Assembly: GCF_026341775.1 (NCBI RefSeq)
Contig: NZ_JAPEOB010000001.1
Location: forward strand, 1,426,001-1,490,000
DNA from: Streptomyces sp. NBC_00654
GTDB taxonomy: Bacteria > Actinomycetota > Actinomycetes > Streptomycetales > Streptomycetaceae
DNA: 64,000 nucleotides
Direction: 5' to 3'
The translations under genes were made by a program, and so were the position numbers. Positions 38,111 to 46,884 of the stretch are shown here, one piece after another (position 1 is the first letter of the stretch; every line of letters starts with the position of its first letter). The notes under the pieces were generated by a model, which did not search any database, was not told the origin of the DNA, and saw only the letters and a program-made list of their open reading frames with translations.

Positions 38111-39214
38111 TCAGCTCGGCAGCGTGGCGGGGCTGCCTCCGTTCGCCTCGTAACCGGCGACCGCGAGCGCCCGGTAGACCGTGTACTCGGCCGCCGGGTC
38201 CGGGTCCTGCGTCCACGGCAGTGCCCCCACGTGCCCGTCGATGTGGACGATCTGGTTCATCGCCTCGGACCAGCGTTCCATCCGGACGAGGAACAGCACC
38301 AGGAGATGGCGTACATGGGCGAGCATCGGGTCGTCCGCACGGGCCGCGTGCACCGCGAACAGCGCCCCCTCGACCGCCTTCGTCACCACGGCACCCCGGT
38401 AGAAGCCCTGCACCAGATTGACCTCGGGCAGATGCTCGTACACCGCGAACAGCGGCAGCGCGGCGAGCAGCGATCCCTGCGGGGCGCGGGCGGCGGCCGC
38501 GGTGGCGAACCGTTCGGCCTCCTCGCGCGAACCGTGCCACTTCTCGCACCAGAAGTGCAGCGCGGCGATGTGCGCTCCCATGTGCGCCGGGGCCCGGTCG
38601 ATGATCTTCGCCCAGAGCTGGTCGAACTGCTCGTGGGAGTAGCCCAGTCCACGGGCCGCGGACAGTTCGACGATGTACGGGACGGGGTCGCCGGGCGCCA
38701 GCAGCGCGGCCTCGCCGCAGACCGTGCGGGCCTCCTCCAGGATGATCCGGAAGTCGTCGGAGCCCGCGGTGGACGACCGCCACGCCTGCTGCACCAGGAA
38801 CTCGGCGTGCACCGCGGCGCCGCCCGCGTCCTTGGCCGATTCCGAACGCCAGTTGCGCAGCCATGCCCCGCCCACGCCCGGCTGCCGCGCCAGCTCCAGC
38901 GAGGCCGCGCCCGCGAACGCCTGCACCCGCTGCCAGCGGACCTCGCCCTCCTTCGGCGTACCGGCGAGCAACTGTGCGGCGGCCCGCCAGTCCTGGGTGC
39001 GCTGGACGACGTCCAGGACATCGAGCAGGTCCTGGTCGGGGCCCGGCATCCGGACGTCCAGATCCTCCTGGCGGACAAAGCCGTACGTGTCCGGGTCGGC
39101 CGCGTCCGGGGAGCCGGGGGCGACCTGGCGGATACCGCCGCGACGGCGCAGCATGATCGGACCGATCACGGCGGCGAACATGCACAGCGCGAGCAGGAAC
39201 CACAGAATCTCCAT
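38111..39214 (-). CDS. Membrane-anchored TPR-like protein, unknown function
   Basis: 367 residues. One N-terminal membrane helix (ILWFLLALCMFAAVIGPIML at 3-22), followed by a cytosolic helical domain of repeated antiparallel helices rich in Ala/Leu/Trp (QDWRAAAQLLAGTP; LEEARTVCGEAALLAPGDP; EEAERFATAAAARAPQGS), as in TPR/SEL1-like or DUF4034-type proteins. No catalytic motif. Divergent from the cystathionine gene with 67 bases between starts. Confidence 0.78.
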   Translation of the reverse strand: MEILWFLLALCMFAAVIGPIMLRRRGGIRQVAPGSPDAADPDTYGFVRQEDLDVRMPGPDQDLLDVLDVVQRTQDWRAAAQLLAGTPKEGEVRWQRVQAFAGAASLELARQPGVGGAWLRNWRSESAKDAGGAAVHAEFLVQQAWRSSTAGSDDFRIILEEARTVCGEAALLAPGDPVPYIVELSAARGLGYSHEQFDQLWAKIIDRAPAHMGAHIAALHFWCEKWHGSREEAERFATAAAARAPQGSLLAALPLFAVYEHLPEVNLVQGFYRGAVVTKAVEGALFAVHAARADDPMLAHVRHLLVLFLVRMERWSEAMNQIVHIDGHVGALPWTQDPDPAAEYTVYRALAVAGYEANGGSPATLPS

Positions 39215-39281
39215 GGCTCCATTGTCCCCGGACGGCGCAGTGGCCCGTGCGGGCCCTCTCGACGAACTACGCTCGGGCCTC

Positions 39282-40427
39282 ATGAGCGACCAGCACAGCT
39301 TTGAGACCCTCGCGATTCACGCGGGAAACACCGCCGATCCCCTCACCGGCGCCGTGGTTCCGCCCATTTACCAGGTGTCCACGTACAAGCAGGACGGCGT
39401 GGGCGGACTCCGGGGCGGCTACGAGTACAGCCGCAGCGCCAACCCCACCCGTACCGCCCTGGAGGAGAACCTCGCGGCCCTGGAGAACGGACGGCGCGGT
39501 CTGGCCTTCGCCTCCGGCCTCGCCGCCGAGGACTGCCTGCTCCGTACGCTGCTGACCCCCGGCGACCATGTGGTCATCCCGAACGACGCGTACGGCGGCA
39601 CGTTCCGGCTGTTCGCGAAGGTCGTCTCCCGCTGGGGCGTGGAGTTCTCGGTCGCCGACACCTCGGACGTGGCGGCGGTTCGGGCCGCGATCACCCCGCG
39701 CACCAAGGCGGTCTGGGTCGAGACCCCGTCCAACCCGCTGCTCGGGATCACCGACATCGAGGCCGTCGCGGGCGTGGCCCAGCAGGCGGGGGCGCGCCTC
39801 GTCGTCGACAACACGTTCGCCAGCCCCTACCTCCAGCAGCCGCTCGCGCTCGGCGCGGACGTCGTGGTGCACTCCACCACCAAGTACATGGGCGGGCACT
39901 CCGATGTCGTCGGCGGCGCGCTGGTCGTCAACGACGCGGAGCTGGCCGACGAGCTGGCGTACCACCAGAACGCGATGGGGGCCGTCGCCGGTCCGTTCGA
40001 CGCCTGGCTCGTGCTGCGTGGCATCAAGACCCTCGCGGTCCGCATGGACCGGCACACCGAGAACGCCACGAAGGTCACCGAGCTGCTGACCCGCCACCCC
40101 AAGGTGACCCAGGTCCTCTACCCGGGCCTGCCGGAGCACCCGGGGCACGAGGTGGCCGCCAAGCAGATGAAGGCGTTCGGCGGCATGGTGTCGTTCCGGG
40201 TCGCCGGCGGCGAGGAAGCGGCCGTGGAGGTCTGCAACCGGGCGAAGCTCTTCACGCTCGGTGAGTCCCTGGGCGGCGTCGAGTCGCTCCTGGAGCACCC
40301 GGGCCGGATGACGCACGCCTCCGCCGCGGGCTCCCCGCTGGAGGTACCGGCCGACCTGGTCCGCCTGTCGGTGGGCATCGAGAACGGCGACGACCTGCTG
40401 GCCGACCTGACCCAGGCGCTCGGCTGA
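39282..40427 (+). CDS. metB: Cystathionine gamma-synthase/lyase
   Basis: 381 residues, PLP enzyme of the Cys/Met metabolism family. YEYSRSANPTRTALEENLAALE, GDHVVIPNDAYGGTFRLF, VETPSNPLLGITDI, VVDNTFASPYLQQPL and the PLP lysine Lys201 in STTKYMGGHSDV. Ends with the family LSVGIEN segment. Sequence alone does not separate synthase from lyase. ATG at 39282; TACGCT upstream suggests a leaderless message. Confidence 0.93.
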   Translation: MSDQHSFETLAIHAGNTADPLTGAVVPPIYQVSTYKQDGVGGLRGGYEYSRSANPTRTALEENLAALENGRRGLAFASGLAAEDCLLRTLLTPGDHVVIPNDAYGGTFRLFAKVVSRWGVEFSVADTSDVAAVRAAITPRTKAVWVETPSNPLLGITDIEAVAGVAQQAGARLVVDNTFASPYLQQPLALGADVVVHSTTKYMGGHSDVVGGALVVNDAELADELAYHQNAMGAVAGPFDAWLVLRGIKTLAVRMDRHTENATKVTELLTRHPKVTQVLYPGLPEHPGHEVAAKQMKAFGGMVSFRVAGGEEAAVEVCNRAKLFTLGESLGGVESLLEHPGRMTHASAAGSPLEVPADLVRLSVGIENGDDLLADLTQALG

Positions 40428-40464
40428 TCCGGACGGCCGGCCGGGACCAGTCCCTGTGCACGAC

Positions 40465-40491
40465 GGTGCCCGTCCGTTCCGGGCGGGCACC
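40465..40491. terminator. Terminator between metB and the DUF1059 gene
   Basis: GGTGCCCG (40465-40472) with CGGGCACC (40484-40491), loop 11 bases, between converging genes. Confidence 0.7.
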
Positions 40492-40501
40492 GCGCGGGAT
40501 G

Positions 40502-40693
40502 TCAGACGGCGGCCTTCTCGTCCTCCAACGAGGCCCTGACCTGCTCACGCAGTTCGGGGCTGTCGGTGTGTTCGTGGACCGAGACGGCGTGCTCGGACGC
40601 GGCGCGTACGACTTCCTCCTCCTCACCGGAAATGGTGAGGGAGCAGTTCGAGACGCTCGGGTACTTGCGGCAGTCGGCGATCTTCCTGGTCAT
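40502..40693 (-). CDS. DUF1059 family small protein
   Basis: 63 residues starting MTRKIADCRKYPSVSNCSLTISG: the DUF1059 pattern with two conserved Cys (8 and 17) and an acidic helical C-terminus (EEEEVVRAASEHAVSVHEH). Function unknown. It lies on the same strand as the sigma factor/frameshifted gene upstream. Confidence 0.88.
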   Translation of the reverse strand: MTRKIADCRKYPSVSNCSLTISGEEEEVVRAASEHAVSVHEHTDSPELREQVRASLEDEKAAV

Positions 40694-40744
40694 GTCGGCC
40701 TCCTTCGGATGGGGCGTCGACCGGCTCTTCCAGGATAGTTCCGT

Positions 40745-41006
40745 TCACCAGCCCTCCAGGGGTGGAGTCGTCTCGGCGGGCGGGACAACCCACGGCTGCT
40801 CCACCGCCGCCCACACCGCGAACGCGATCACCGCCACGGCCAGCAGGCACATCGCCAGCCGGTGCACCGCCCGCCGGCGCCGCAGCAGCCGGTCCCCCTT
40901 CCGCGCCGCCCGTACCGCCAGGTCGGCCGGGACCCGTGGATGCGGGCCCCCCCAGCATCCGGCGGACCTGGTCCACCTTGCGGTCCGGGCCGCTCCCCGG
41001 GCTCAT
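40745..41006 (-). pseudogene. Frameshifted membrane protein gene coupled to a sigma factor
   Basis: ATG at 41006 overlaps the sigma factor stop by four bases (ATGA). The first 20 residues (MSPGSGPDRKVDQVRRMLGG) are followed by a run of seven G on the coding strand (plus-strand C at 40947-40953). With the seven-G reading the frame runs on through Gly/Pro/Arg-rich nonsense into the DUF1059 gene. With six G it continues PHPRVPADLAVRAARKGDRL, a Leu/Ala membrane helix (about 50-68) and a stop at 40745, giving 86 residues. The restored protein looks like a small one-helix membrane protein, possibly an anti-sigma partner. Frameshift mutation, phase variation or sequencing error are all possible. Confidence 0.8.
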
Positions 41007-41497
41007 GCCGTGGCCTGCGGACGCCGTGCGGCGGGCCGGGCCGCCCGGGACCCTGGGCCGGAGCGCAGCGCCGTGACCGCCCGGCTGCAGATCGCCCGTA
41101 CCCGGTCGGGCGGCAGCCCGAGCAGTGACGCGGTCTGTTCCTCCGCGACCCCTTCGTACAGGCGCAGGACGAGGACGAGGCGTTCCCGCGGAGTCAGCCG
41201 TTCCAGGAGGCCGCCGCGCGGACGGTGGTGACGCCGGGCCTCCCGGGCGAAGCGGACGGCCAGGTCCTGCCGGGTGCGGTCGTAGGGGTCCTCGCCGCAC
41301 AGCCGGTCCCAGTCGGCGTACGTCCGGGCCAGCGCGGCGCGGAGCAGCCCTTCGGCCCGCGCGTTGGCGCCGGGCGGGTGGGCCGGTTCGGCGGTGAGGA
41401 GCGTGGCCGTGTGCAGCAGACGCCCCGCCGCGCCCGCGACGAAGTCCTCGAACTCCTGGGCGCGGCGGCGCTGCCGGTCCGTGTGCGGCACTCGCAT
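41003..41497 (-). CDS. SigE-type (ECF-like) RNA polymerase sigma factor
   Basis: 164 residues. Region 2 is recognisable but weak (FEDFVAGAAGRLLHTATLLT; AEGLLRAALARTYADWDRL), region 4 is clear: LTPRERLVLVLRLYEGVAEEQTASLLGLPPDRVRAICSRAVTALR at about 103-147. Ends in an Ala/Arg/Pro tail. The stop overlaps the start of a frameshifted membrane-protein gene, an arrangement typical for a sigma factor with its regulator. Target genes unknown. Confidence 0.85.
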   Translation of the reverse strand: MRVPHTDRQRRRAQEFEDFVAGAAGRLLHTATLLTAEPAHPPGANARAEGLLRAALARTYADWDRLCGEDPYDRTRQDLAVRFAREARRHHRPRGGLLERLTPRERLVLVLRLYEGVAEEQTASLLGLPPDRVRAICSRAVTALRSGPGSRAARPAARRPQATA

Positions 41498-41581
41498 GCC
41501 TCATCGGAGACCCCGTACGGCCCTCCGGTCAAGGGGCGTGCGCGAACCGGCGGCCGACGGTGACCGGCGCGGGCCTGGGCC

Positions 41582-42112
41582 TCAGCTGTCCTGCGGGCTC
41601 AGATGGGCGGCCTGGCGTGCGGCCAGCGCCGTGTTGAAGCGGGTGAGCAGGGCGCAGAAGGTGTCGCGCTCCTCGGCGCTCCACTCCTCGGTGACCTGGG
41701 ACATCAGCTCGCGCCGCGAGGCGCGGACCTCGTCCAGGCGGGCCTGGCCGCGCGGCGACAGCTGGAGCACGACGGCCCGGCCGTCCTCCGGGTGCGAGGT
41801 GCGCTTGACCAGGCCGGTGTCGACGAGCGGGGCGACCTGCCGGGTCACGGTCGAGGAGTCGATCCCCATCCCCGCGGCCAGCGCCTTGACGCCCATCGGG
41901 CCTTCCCGGTCCAGCCGGTTCAGCAGCAGATACGCCGCCCGGTCCATGGAATTGCGGACCTGGCCGACACCGCCGAGGCGGGTCTGCTCGGCACGGCGGG
42001 CGAAGACGGCCACCTGGTGCTGGAGGGCGTCGAGCAGGCGGTCGGGACCCGGGTGTTCGGGGACGGCGCCCCCGGAAGGAGACGCAGCAGTCGTCATGTC
42101 CTGAGGGGGCAT
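41582..42112 (-). CDS. MarR-family transcriptional regulator
   Basis: 176 residues. Winged helix-turn-helix at about 60-135 (RAAYLLLNRLDREGPMGVKALAAG, IDSSTVTRQVAPLVDTGLVKRT, and the wing HPEDGRAVVLQLSPRG). ATG at 42112 is taken, Met at 42097 is possible. It is divergent from threonine dehydratase with 156 bases between starts and could regulate it, or itself; the ligand is unknown. Confidence 0.88.
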   Translation of the reverse strand: MPPQDMTTAASPSGGAVPEHPGPDRLLDALQHQVAVFARRAEQTRLGGVGQVRNSMDRAAYLLLNRLDREGPMGVKALAAGMGIDSSTVTRQVAPLVDTGLVKRTSHPEDGRAVVLQLSPRGQARLDEVRASRRELMSQVTEEWSAEERDTFCALLTRFNTALAARQAAHLSPQDS

Positions 42113-42268
42113 GGCCGGGGGCTCTCTTCGTGCGGTGTCGGATGGGTGGGGGACAGAGTACGCGGCCGGGGGGCAACGCGTACCAGCGCTGCACAAACCT
42201 GTGGACAACACCGCGGGCGCCGTGAGACAGGTCGGCCCGGATCGGCCCGAGCTGCAAGACTTGCTGTC

Positions 42269-43498
42269 ATGACCTTCCGCGCACCAGGCTCCCTTCCTCC
42301 CGTGATCCTCGATGACATCCGCGGGGCACGGAAGATGCTGGCCGGTGTGGCCAGGGTGACCGCGATGGAGGGCAGCCGCCATCTGTCCGGCCTGGTGGGC
42401 GCGCCGGTCCACTTCAAGTGCGAGAACCTCCAGCGCACCGGTTCGTTCAAGCTGCGGGGCGCGTACGTGCGGATCTCGGGCCTCAGCCCCGTCGAGCGGG
42501 CGGCCGGGGTGGTCGCCGCGAGTGCCGGTAACCACGCGCAGGGTGTCGCCCTCGCCTCGTCCCTCCTCGGCGTACGGTCGACGGTCTTCATGCCCGTGGG
42601 CGCGCCGTTGCCGAAGGTCGCGGCGACCCGGGAGTACGGGGCCGAGGTCCGGCTGCACGGCCATGTCGTCGACGAGACCCTCGCCGCCGCCGAGGACTAC
42701 GCGCAGCGGACGGGCGCGGTCTTCATCCACCCCTTCGACCACCCGGACATCATCGCGGGCCAGGGCACCGTCGGCCTGGAGATCCTGGAGCAGTGCCCGG
42801 AGGTCCGCACCATCGTCGTCGGCGTCGGCGGCGGCGGTCTCGCCGCGGGCATCGCCGTCGCGGTGAAGGCCGTGCGCCCGGACGTACGGATCGTCGGGGT
42901 GCAGGCGGCCGGCGCGGCCTGCTACCCGCCGTCGCTGGAGGCCGGCCGGCCGGTGTCGCTCCGGTCGACGCAGACGATGGCGGACGGCATCAGGGTGGGG
43001 CGCCCCGGCGACGTACCGTTCGGGATCGTCGAGGAGCTGGTCGACGAGGTCCGTACGGTCACCGAGGACGAGCTGTCCAGTGCGCTGCTGCTCTGCCTGG
43101 AGCGGGCGAAGCTGGTCGTCGAGCCGGCCGGCGCGAGCCCGGTGGCGGCGCTGCTGAGCGATCCGAAGGGGTTCAGGGGGCCGGTCGTCGCGCTGCTGTC
43201 GGGCGGCAATGTGGACCCGCTGCTGATGCAGCGCATCCTGCGGCACGGCATGGCCGCCGCGGGCCGCTATCTGAGCCTGCGGCTGCGGCTGACGGACCGG
43301 CCCGGCGCGCTGGCCACGCTGCTGGCCGCGCTGTCCCTCGCGGACGCCAATGTCCTGGACGTGAGCCATGTGCGGACCGATCCCCGGCTGGGGCTCACCG
43401 AGGCCGAGGTGGAACTGCATCTGGAGACCAAGGGCCCGGAGCACTGCGAGGAGGTCGCGGCGACCCTGCGCGGGGCCGGGTACCTCGTCATGAGCTGA
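42269..43498 (+). CDS. ilvA: Threonine ammonia-lyase (threonine dehydratase)
   Basis: 409 residues, PLP fold type II. Lys61 in RTGSFKLRGAY carries PLP; ASAGNHAQGVA and GVGGGGLAAGIA bind substrate and phosphate. A C-terminal ACT domain (about 330-409, LRLRLTDRPGALATLL) suggests allosteric control by amino acids. Makes 2-oxobutyrate, the start of isoleucine and a source of propionyl-CoA, which links it to the acyl-CoA carboxylase genes in this window. The stop codon lies inside a pentanucleotide repeat. Confidence 0.93.
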   Translation: MTFRAPGSLPPVILDDIRGARKMLAGVARVTAMEGSRHLSGLVGAPVHFKCENLQRTGSFKLRGAYVRISGLSPVERAAGVVAASAGNHAQGVALASSLLGVRSTVFMPVGAPLPKVAATREYGAEVRLHGHVVDETLAAAEDYAQRTGAVFIHPFDHPDIIAGQGTVGLEILEQCPEVRTIVVGVGGGGLAAGIAVAVKAVRPDVRIVGVQAAGAACYPPSLEAGRPVSLRSTQTMADGIRVGRPGDVPFGIVEELVDEVRTVTEDELSSALLLCLERAKLVVEPAGASPVAALLSDPKGFRGPVVALLSGGNVDPLLMQRILRHGMAAAGRYLSLRLRLTDRPGALATLLAALSLADANVLDVSHVRTDPRLGLTEAEVELHLETKGPEHCEEVAATLRGAGYLVMS

Positions 43499-43610
43499 GC
43501 TGAGCTGAGCTGAGCTGAGCTGAGCCGGGCTGAGCCGGGCTGAGCCGGGCTGAGCCGGGCTGAGCCGGGCTGAGCCGGGCTGAGCCGGGCTGAGCCGGGC
43601 TGAGCCGGGC
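43491..43610. repeat. TGAGC pentamer and TGAGCCGGGC decamer tandem array
   Basis: Six copies of TGAGC (43491-43520) are followed without a break by nine identical copies of the decamer TGAGCCGGGC (43521-43610). The array starts inside the last two codons of ilvA; the ilvA stop TGA is part of the second pentamer. No gene inside. Confidence 0.98.
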
Positions 43611-43705
43611 CCGGACCGCCGCGACGGTGTTCGCCGGGCGCGCCGGGACCCGCGTACCTAGGATCTGGCAGAGGAAGTCACCCAAGAGCAACCGGGGGAT
43701 CCCCT

Positions 43706-44695
43706 ATGCCGGGAGCGATCTACGCCGAGGATCTGGTGAAGACCTTCGGTGACGTACGAGCACTGGACGGCGTCGGCTTCGACGTACCGGAGGGCACCGT
43801 GCTGGGCCTCCTCGGGCCCAATGGCGCGGGCAAGACGACCGCGGTGCGCGTGCTGACCACCCTGCTCAGGCCGGACAGCGGCCGGGCCGTGGTGGCGGGC
43901 ATCGACGTGCTGAGGAAACCCAACGAGGTACGCCGCTCGATCGGGCTGTCCGGCCAGTTCGCCGCCGTCGACGAGTATCTGACCGGCCGCGAGAACCTCC
44001 GGATGGTCGGGCAGCTCTACCAGATGAGCTCCAGGGACGCGAAGGTCCGGGCCGGGGAGCTGCTGGAGCGGTTCAACCTCGCCGACGCGGCAGACCGCAC
44101 CGCCAAGACGTACTCCGGAGGCATGCGCAGGCGCCTCGACCTCGCCGCCGCGCTCGTCGTGTCGCCGCCCGTGATGTTCATGGACGAGCCCACGACGGGG
44201 CTCGACCCGCGCAACCGACAGCAGCTGTGGGAGGTCATCCAGGAGCTGGTGGCGGGCGGTACGACGCTGCTGCTGACCACGCAGTATCTGGAGGAGGCCG
44301 ACCATCTGGCCCATGACATCTGTGTCATCGACCACGGCAAGGTCATCGCACGCGGCACCGCCGACCAGCTCAAGGCCCGCATCGGCGGCGAGCGCGTCGA
44401 GGTCGTCGTCCACCGGCCCGACCAGATCGAACCCGCCCGGACGGTGCTCGGCGACCTGGGCGCGGGCGAGGTCACCGTCGCCGAGCTGTCCCGCAGACTG
44501 ACCGTCCCGGTGACCGGCGGGGCCCGTCTGCTGGCCGAGGTCATCCGCGATCTCGACACCCGCGGCGTCCAGATCGACGACATCGGGCTCCGCCGCCCCA
44601 CTCTCGACGACGTCTTCATCTCGCTCACCGGGCATGCCGCGGAGCTGGAGAGGGATGGCAACAGCGGGAACAACGGGAAGGAGTCCGGCACATGA
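43706..44695 (+). CDS. ABC exporter ATP-binding protein, DrrA type
   Basis: 329 residues. Walker A GPNGAGKTT, Q-loop, ABC signature YSGGMRRRLD, Walker B VMFMDEPTTGLD and H-loop with TTQYLEEAD. The C-terminal domain (RPTLDDVFISLTGH) is that of the daunorubicin-resistance DrrA family. Works with the overlapping permease to export a lipophilic compound, lipid or drug. ATG follows GGGGGAT. Confidence 0.93.
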   Translation: MPGAIYAEDLVKTFGDVRALDGVGFDVPEGTVLGLLGPNGAGKTTAVRVLTTLLRPDSGRAVVAGIDVLRKPNEVRRSIGLSGQFAAVDEYLTGRENLRMVGQLYQMSSRDAKVRAGELLERFNLADAADRTAKTYSGGMRRRLDLAAALVVSPPVMFMDEPTTGLDPRNRQQLWEVIQELVAGGTTLLLTTQYLEEADHLAHDICVIDHGKVIARGTADQLKARIGGERVEVVVHRPDQIEPARTVLGDLGAGEVTVAELSRRLTVPVTGGARLLAEVIRDLDTRGVQIDDIGLRRPTLDDVFISLTGHAAELERDGNSGNNGKESGT

Positions 44696-45546
44696 GCGCC
44701 CTCACCGAGCCCGCGCCCCGGCCGGCGGGCCACCGGCCGGAAGGCGGCATCGGGCAGTCCGTACGCGACTCGCTCGTCATCGCCCGCCGGAATCTGATCC
44801 GGATGGCACGCATCCCGGAGATGATCATCTTCGGGCTGGTGCAGCCGATCATGTTCGTCGTGCTGTTCAGCTACGTCTTCGGCGGTTCGATGGTGATCGC
44901 CGGCTCCACCGACGCCACCGAGTACCGCAACTTCCTGATGGCGGGCATCTTCGCGCAGACCGTCACCTTCGCCACCGCGGGCGCCGGAGCGGGCATCGCC
45001 GACGACATGCACAAGGGCCTCATCGACCGCTTCCGCTCGCTGCCCATGGCGCGCGGCGCGGTCCTCACCGGCCGTACCCTCGCCGACCTGGTCCAGACGA
45101 CGCTCACCCTGGTGGTCCTGGCGATCGTCGCCCTGCTGGTCGGCTGGCGCACCCACGAGAACTTCGGCAAGGTGCTGGGAGCCTTCGGGCTGCTCCTGCT
45201 GCTGGGCTACGCCTTCTCCTGGATCGGGGCGCTCATCGGACTCACCGTCCGCACCCCCGAGGCCGCGACGTCGGGCGGGCTGATCTGGCTCTTCCCCGTC
45301 ACGTTCATCTCGAACGCGTTCGTGCCCACCGAGAACATGGCGGGCTGGCTCCAGCCGATCGCGGAGTGGAACCCGTTCAGCGCGACCGTCCAGGCCTGCC
45401 GCGTACTCTTCGGCAACCCGGGCGTGTCTCCGTCGGACGCCTGGCCGATGGTGCACCCGGTCTGGGCCTCGCTGCTGTGGTCGCTGCTGATCCTGGTGGT
45501 CTTCCGGACCCTGTCCGTACGCAAGTACCGGCGGGCCACGGTCTGA
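44692..45546 (+). CDS. ABC-2 type permease, DrrB type
   Basis: 284 residues with six membrane helices; the ABC-2 signature region (FLMAGIFAQTVTFATAG; LIWLFPVTFISNAFVPTENM) is clear. The ATG overlaps the ATPase stop by four bases (ATGA), so the two are coupled and form one exporter. No regulator or biosynthetic gene is adjacent that would reveal the substrate. Confidence 0.93.
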   Translation: MSALTEPAPRPAGHRPEGGIGQSVRDSLVIARRNLIRMARIPEMIIFGLVQPIMFVVLFSYVFGGSMVIAGSTDATEYRNFLMAGIFAQTVTFATAGAGAGIADDMHKGLIDRFRSLPMARGAVLTGRTLADLVQTTLTLVVLAIVALLVGWRTHENFGKVLGAFGLLLLLGYAFSWIGALIGLTVRTPEAATSGGLIWLFPVTFISNAFVPTENMAGWLQPIAEWNPFSATVQACRVLFGNPGVSPSDAWPMVHPVWASLLWSLLILVVFRTLSVRKYRRATV

Positions 45547-45645
45547 CCGGCGGCGGTCCGGCAGCCGACGGTCAAAGGGGCGGCGGTCCGGGTGGCGGCG
45601 GAACGTTCCGCCGCGCCGGCGAATCGTTCCGGCGCGGGCACGAAA

Positions 45646-45674
45646 GAGCCTCCGGCCCATCGGACCGGAGGCTC
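45646..45674. terminator. Bidirectional terminator between the exporter and greA
   Basis: GAGCCTCCGG (45646-45655), nine-base loop, CCGGAGGCTC (45665-45674); outer A/T pairs extend it on both sides, so it can serve both converging genes. Confidence 0.85.
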
Positions 45675-45694
45675 CTTCACGGGAAGGTCCCCGC

Positions 45695-46192
45695 TCAGCC
45701 GGTGTACGGCTTCGCGCTGAGGATCTTCACCGTGGCGGTCTTGCCGTTCGGCAGCTCGTACTCGGCGTCGTCGCCCATCCGCTTGCCGTTCACGCCGGTG
45801 CCCAGCGGGGACTGCGGGGAATACGTCTCGATGTCCGAGCTGGCGTACTCGCGCGAGGCGAGCAGGAAGGTCAGCGTGTCGTCCGGGTCGCCGTCGAAGG
45901 CGATCGTCACGACCATGCCGGGCTCGACCACGCCGTCGTCGGCGGGGGCCTCGCCGACCTTCGCGTGCTCCAGGAGCTGGGTGAGCTGGCGCACCCGCAG
46001 CTCCATCTTGCCCTGCTCCTCCTTGGCCGCGTGGTACCCGCCGTTCTCCCGGAGGTCACCCTCCTCACGGGCCGCCGCGATCTTTACGGCGATCTCCGTG
46101 CGCGCGGGACCAGACAGGTACTCCAGCTCGGCCTTGAGCTGGCTGTACGCCTCCGGCGTGAGCCAGGTGACGTTTTCGCTGGTCTGGGTCAC
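45695..46192 (-). CDS. greA: Transcription elongation factor GreA
   Basis: 165 residues. N-terminal coiled coil (about 10-80) with the acidic tip EGDLRENGGYHAAKEEQ that enters the RNA polymerase channel to stimulate transcript cleavage, and a C-terminal FKBP-like domain (about 85-165, with SPLGTGVNGKRMGD). GTG at 46192 is preceded by GAGGAG. Confidence 0.96.
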   Translation of the reverse strand: MTQTSENVTWLTPEAYSQLKAELEYLSGPARTEIAVKIAAAREEGDLRENGGYHAAKEEQGKMELRVRQLTQLLEHAKVGEAPADDGVVEPGMVVTIAFDGDPDDTLTFLLASREYASSDIETYSPQSPLGTGVNGKRMGDDAEYELPNGKTATVKILSAKPYTG

Positions 46193-46375
46193 AGGTGCTC
46201 CTCGTCGGTACTGGGAATACAAAGCATCGCCCTACCCAGAAGCATGTGCCTCCACGGGTGGGCGAAACCACGAGCCTAACAATTCCGCAGGAAAAGGGGG
46301 AGAAGGTAAAACATCAATCCCGTATCCGGGCAGGTCAGCACCCGGACGGAGCGGATCAGGGGCGGCCCGGATCCG

Positions 46376-46786
46376 TCAACGCGAGGACCCGCCGCCCGCC
46401 GTGCAGCCCATCAGCTCGACCGCGGTCGCCCTGGACGTCGTACGCAGGGCCACGACGTCGTCGATCCGGTCGGAGGGCTGATCGAAGCGGAAGTCCCTGC
46501 GCGCGACCTCCCGGCCGTCCTCGCTCAGGGCGCGGAGCGTGCAGTAGCCGCCGCCGTCCTTGCGCACTTCGAGATGGACCTCGGCCCGGGTGTCCGACAC
46601 GATCTTGGACTTGATCACCTCGGCGCTGATGCCCCGGCCGCCGACGTAGTCGAAACCGATCCAGGCGACCACGCCGAGCAGGACGACTCCCAGGGACGCC
46701 CCGATGATCTTCAGCTTGCGGTCGGCGCGCTGATCCTCGGTCCGGCCGTAGCGCCCCTCGGGCGTGGCCTCACGAACCGCCGTCAT
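46376..46786 (-). CDS. DUF4307 membrane protein
   Basis: 136 residues. Cytosolic N-terminus with TPEGRYGRTEDQRADRKLK, one membrane helix at about 26-44 and an extracytoplasmic domain rich in beta strands (EVHLEVRKDGGGYCTLRAL; two Cys). Function unknown; it is regularly found divergent from mca in Streptomyces. ATG at 46786 with a perfect GGAGGA site six bases upstream. Confidence 0.9.
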   Translation of the reverse strand: MTAVREATPEGRYGRTEDQRADRKLKIIGASLGVVLLGVVAWIGFDYVGGRGISAEVIKSKIVSDTRAEVHLEVRKDGGGYCTLRALSEDGREVARRDFRFDQPSDRIDDVVALRTTSRATAVELMGCTAGGGSSR

Positions 46787-46884
46787 GATCGTTCCTCCTG
46801 TGCCGGGGATCGAGGAATTTTCCACCCCCCGGTTCGGTCACTATAGAAGCCGCACAATGCGACCAATCACTGAGGATCGAAGCT

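Noticed and set aside
40623..41504. A single long minus-strand frame covering the sigma factor and the DUF1059 gene.
   Set aside because: Low-complexity shadow; real products are in other frames, and only the first 20 codons after 41006 belong to the frameshifted gene.
43491..43610. Possible CRISPR array.
   Set aside because: Units are 5 and 10 bases without spacers; it is a simple tandem repeat.
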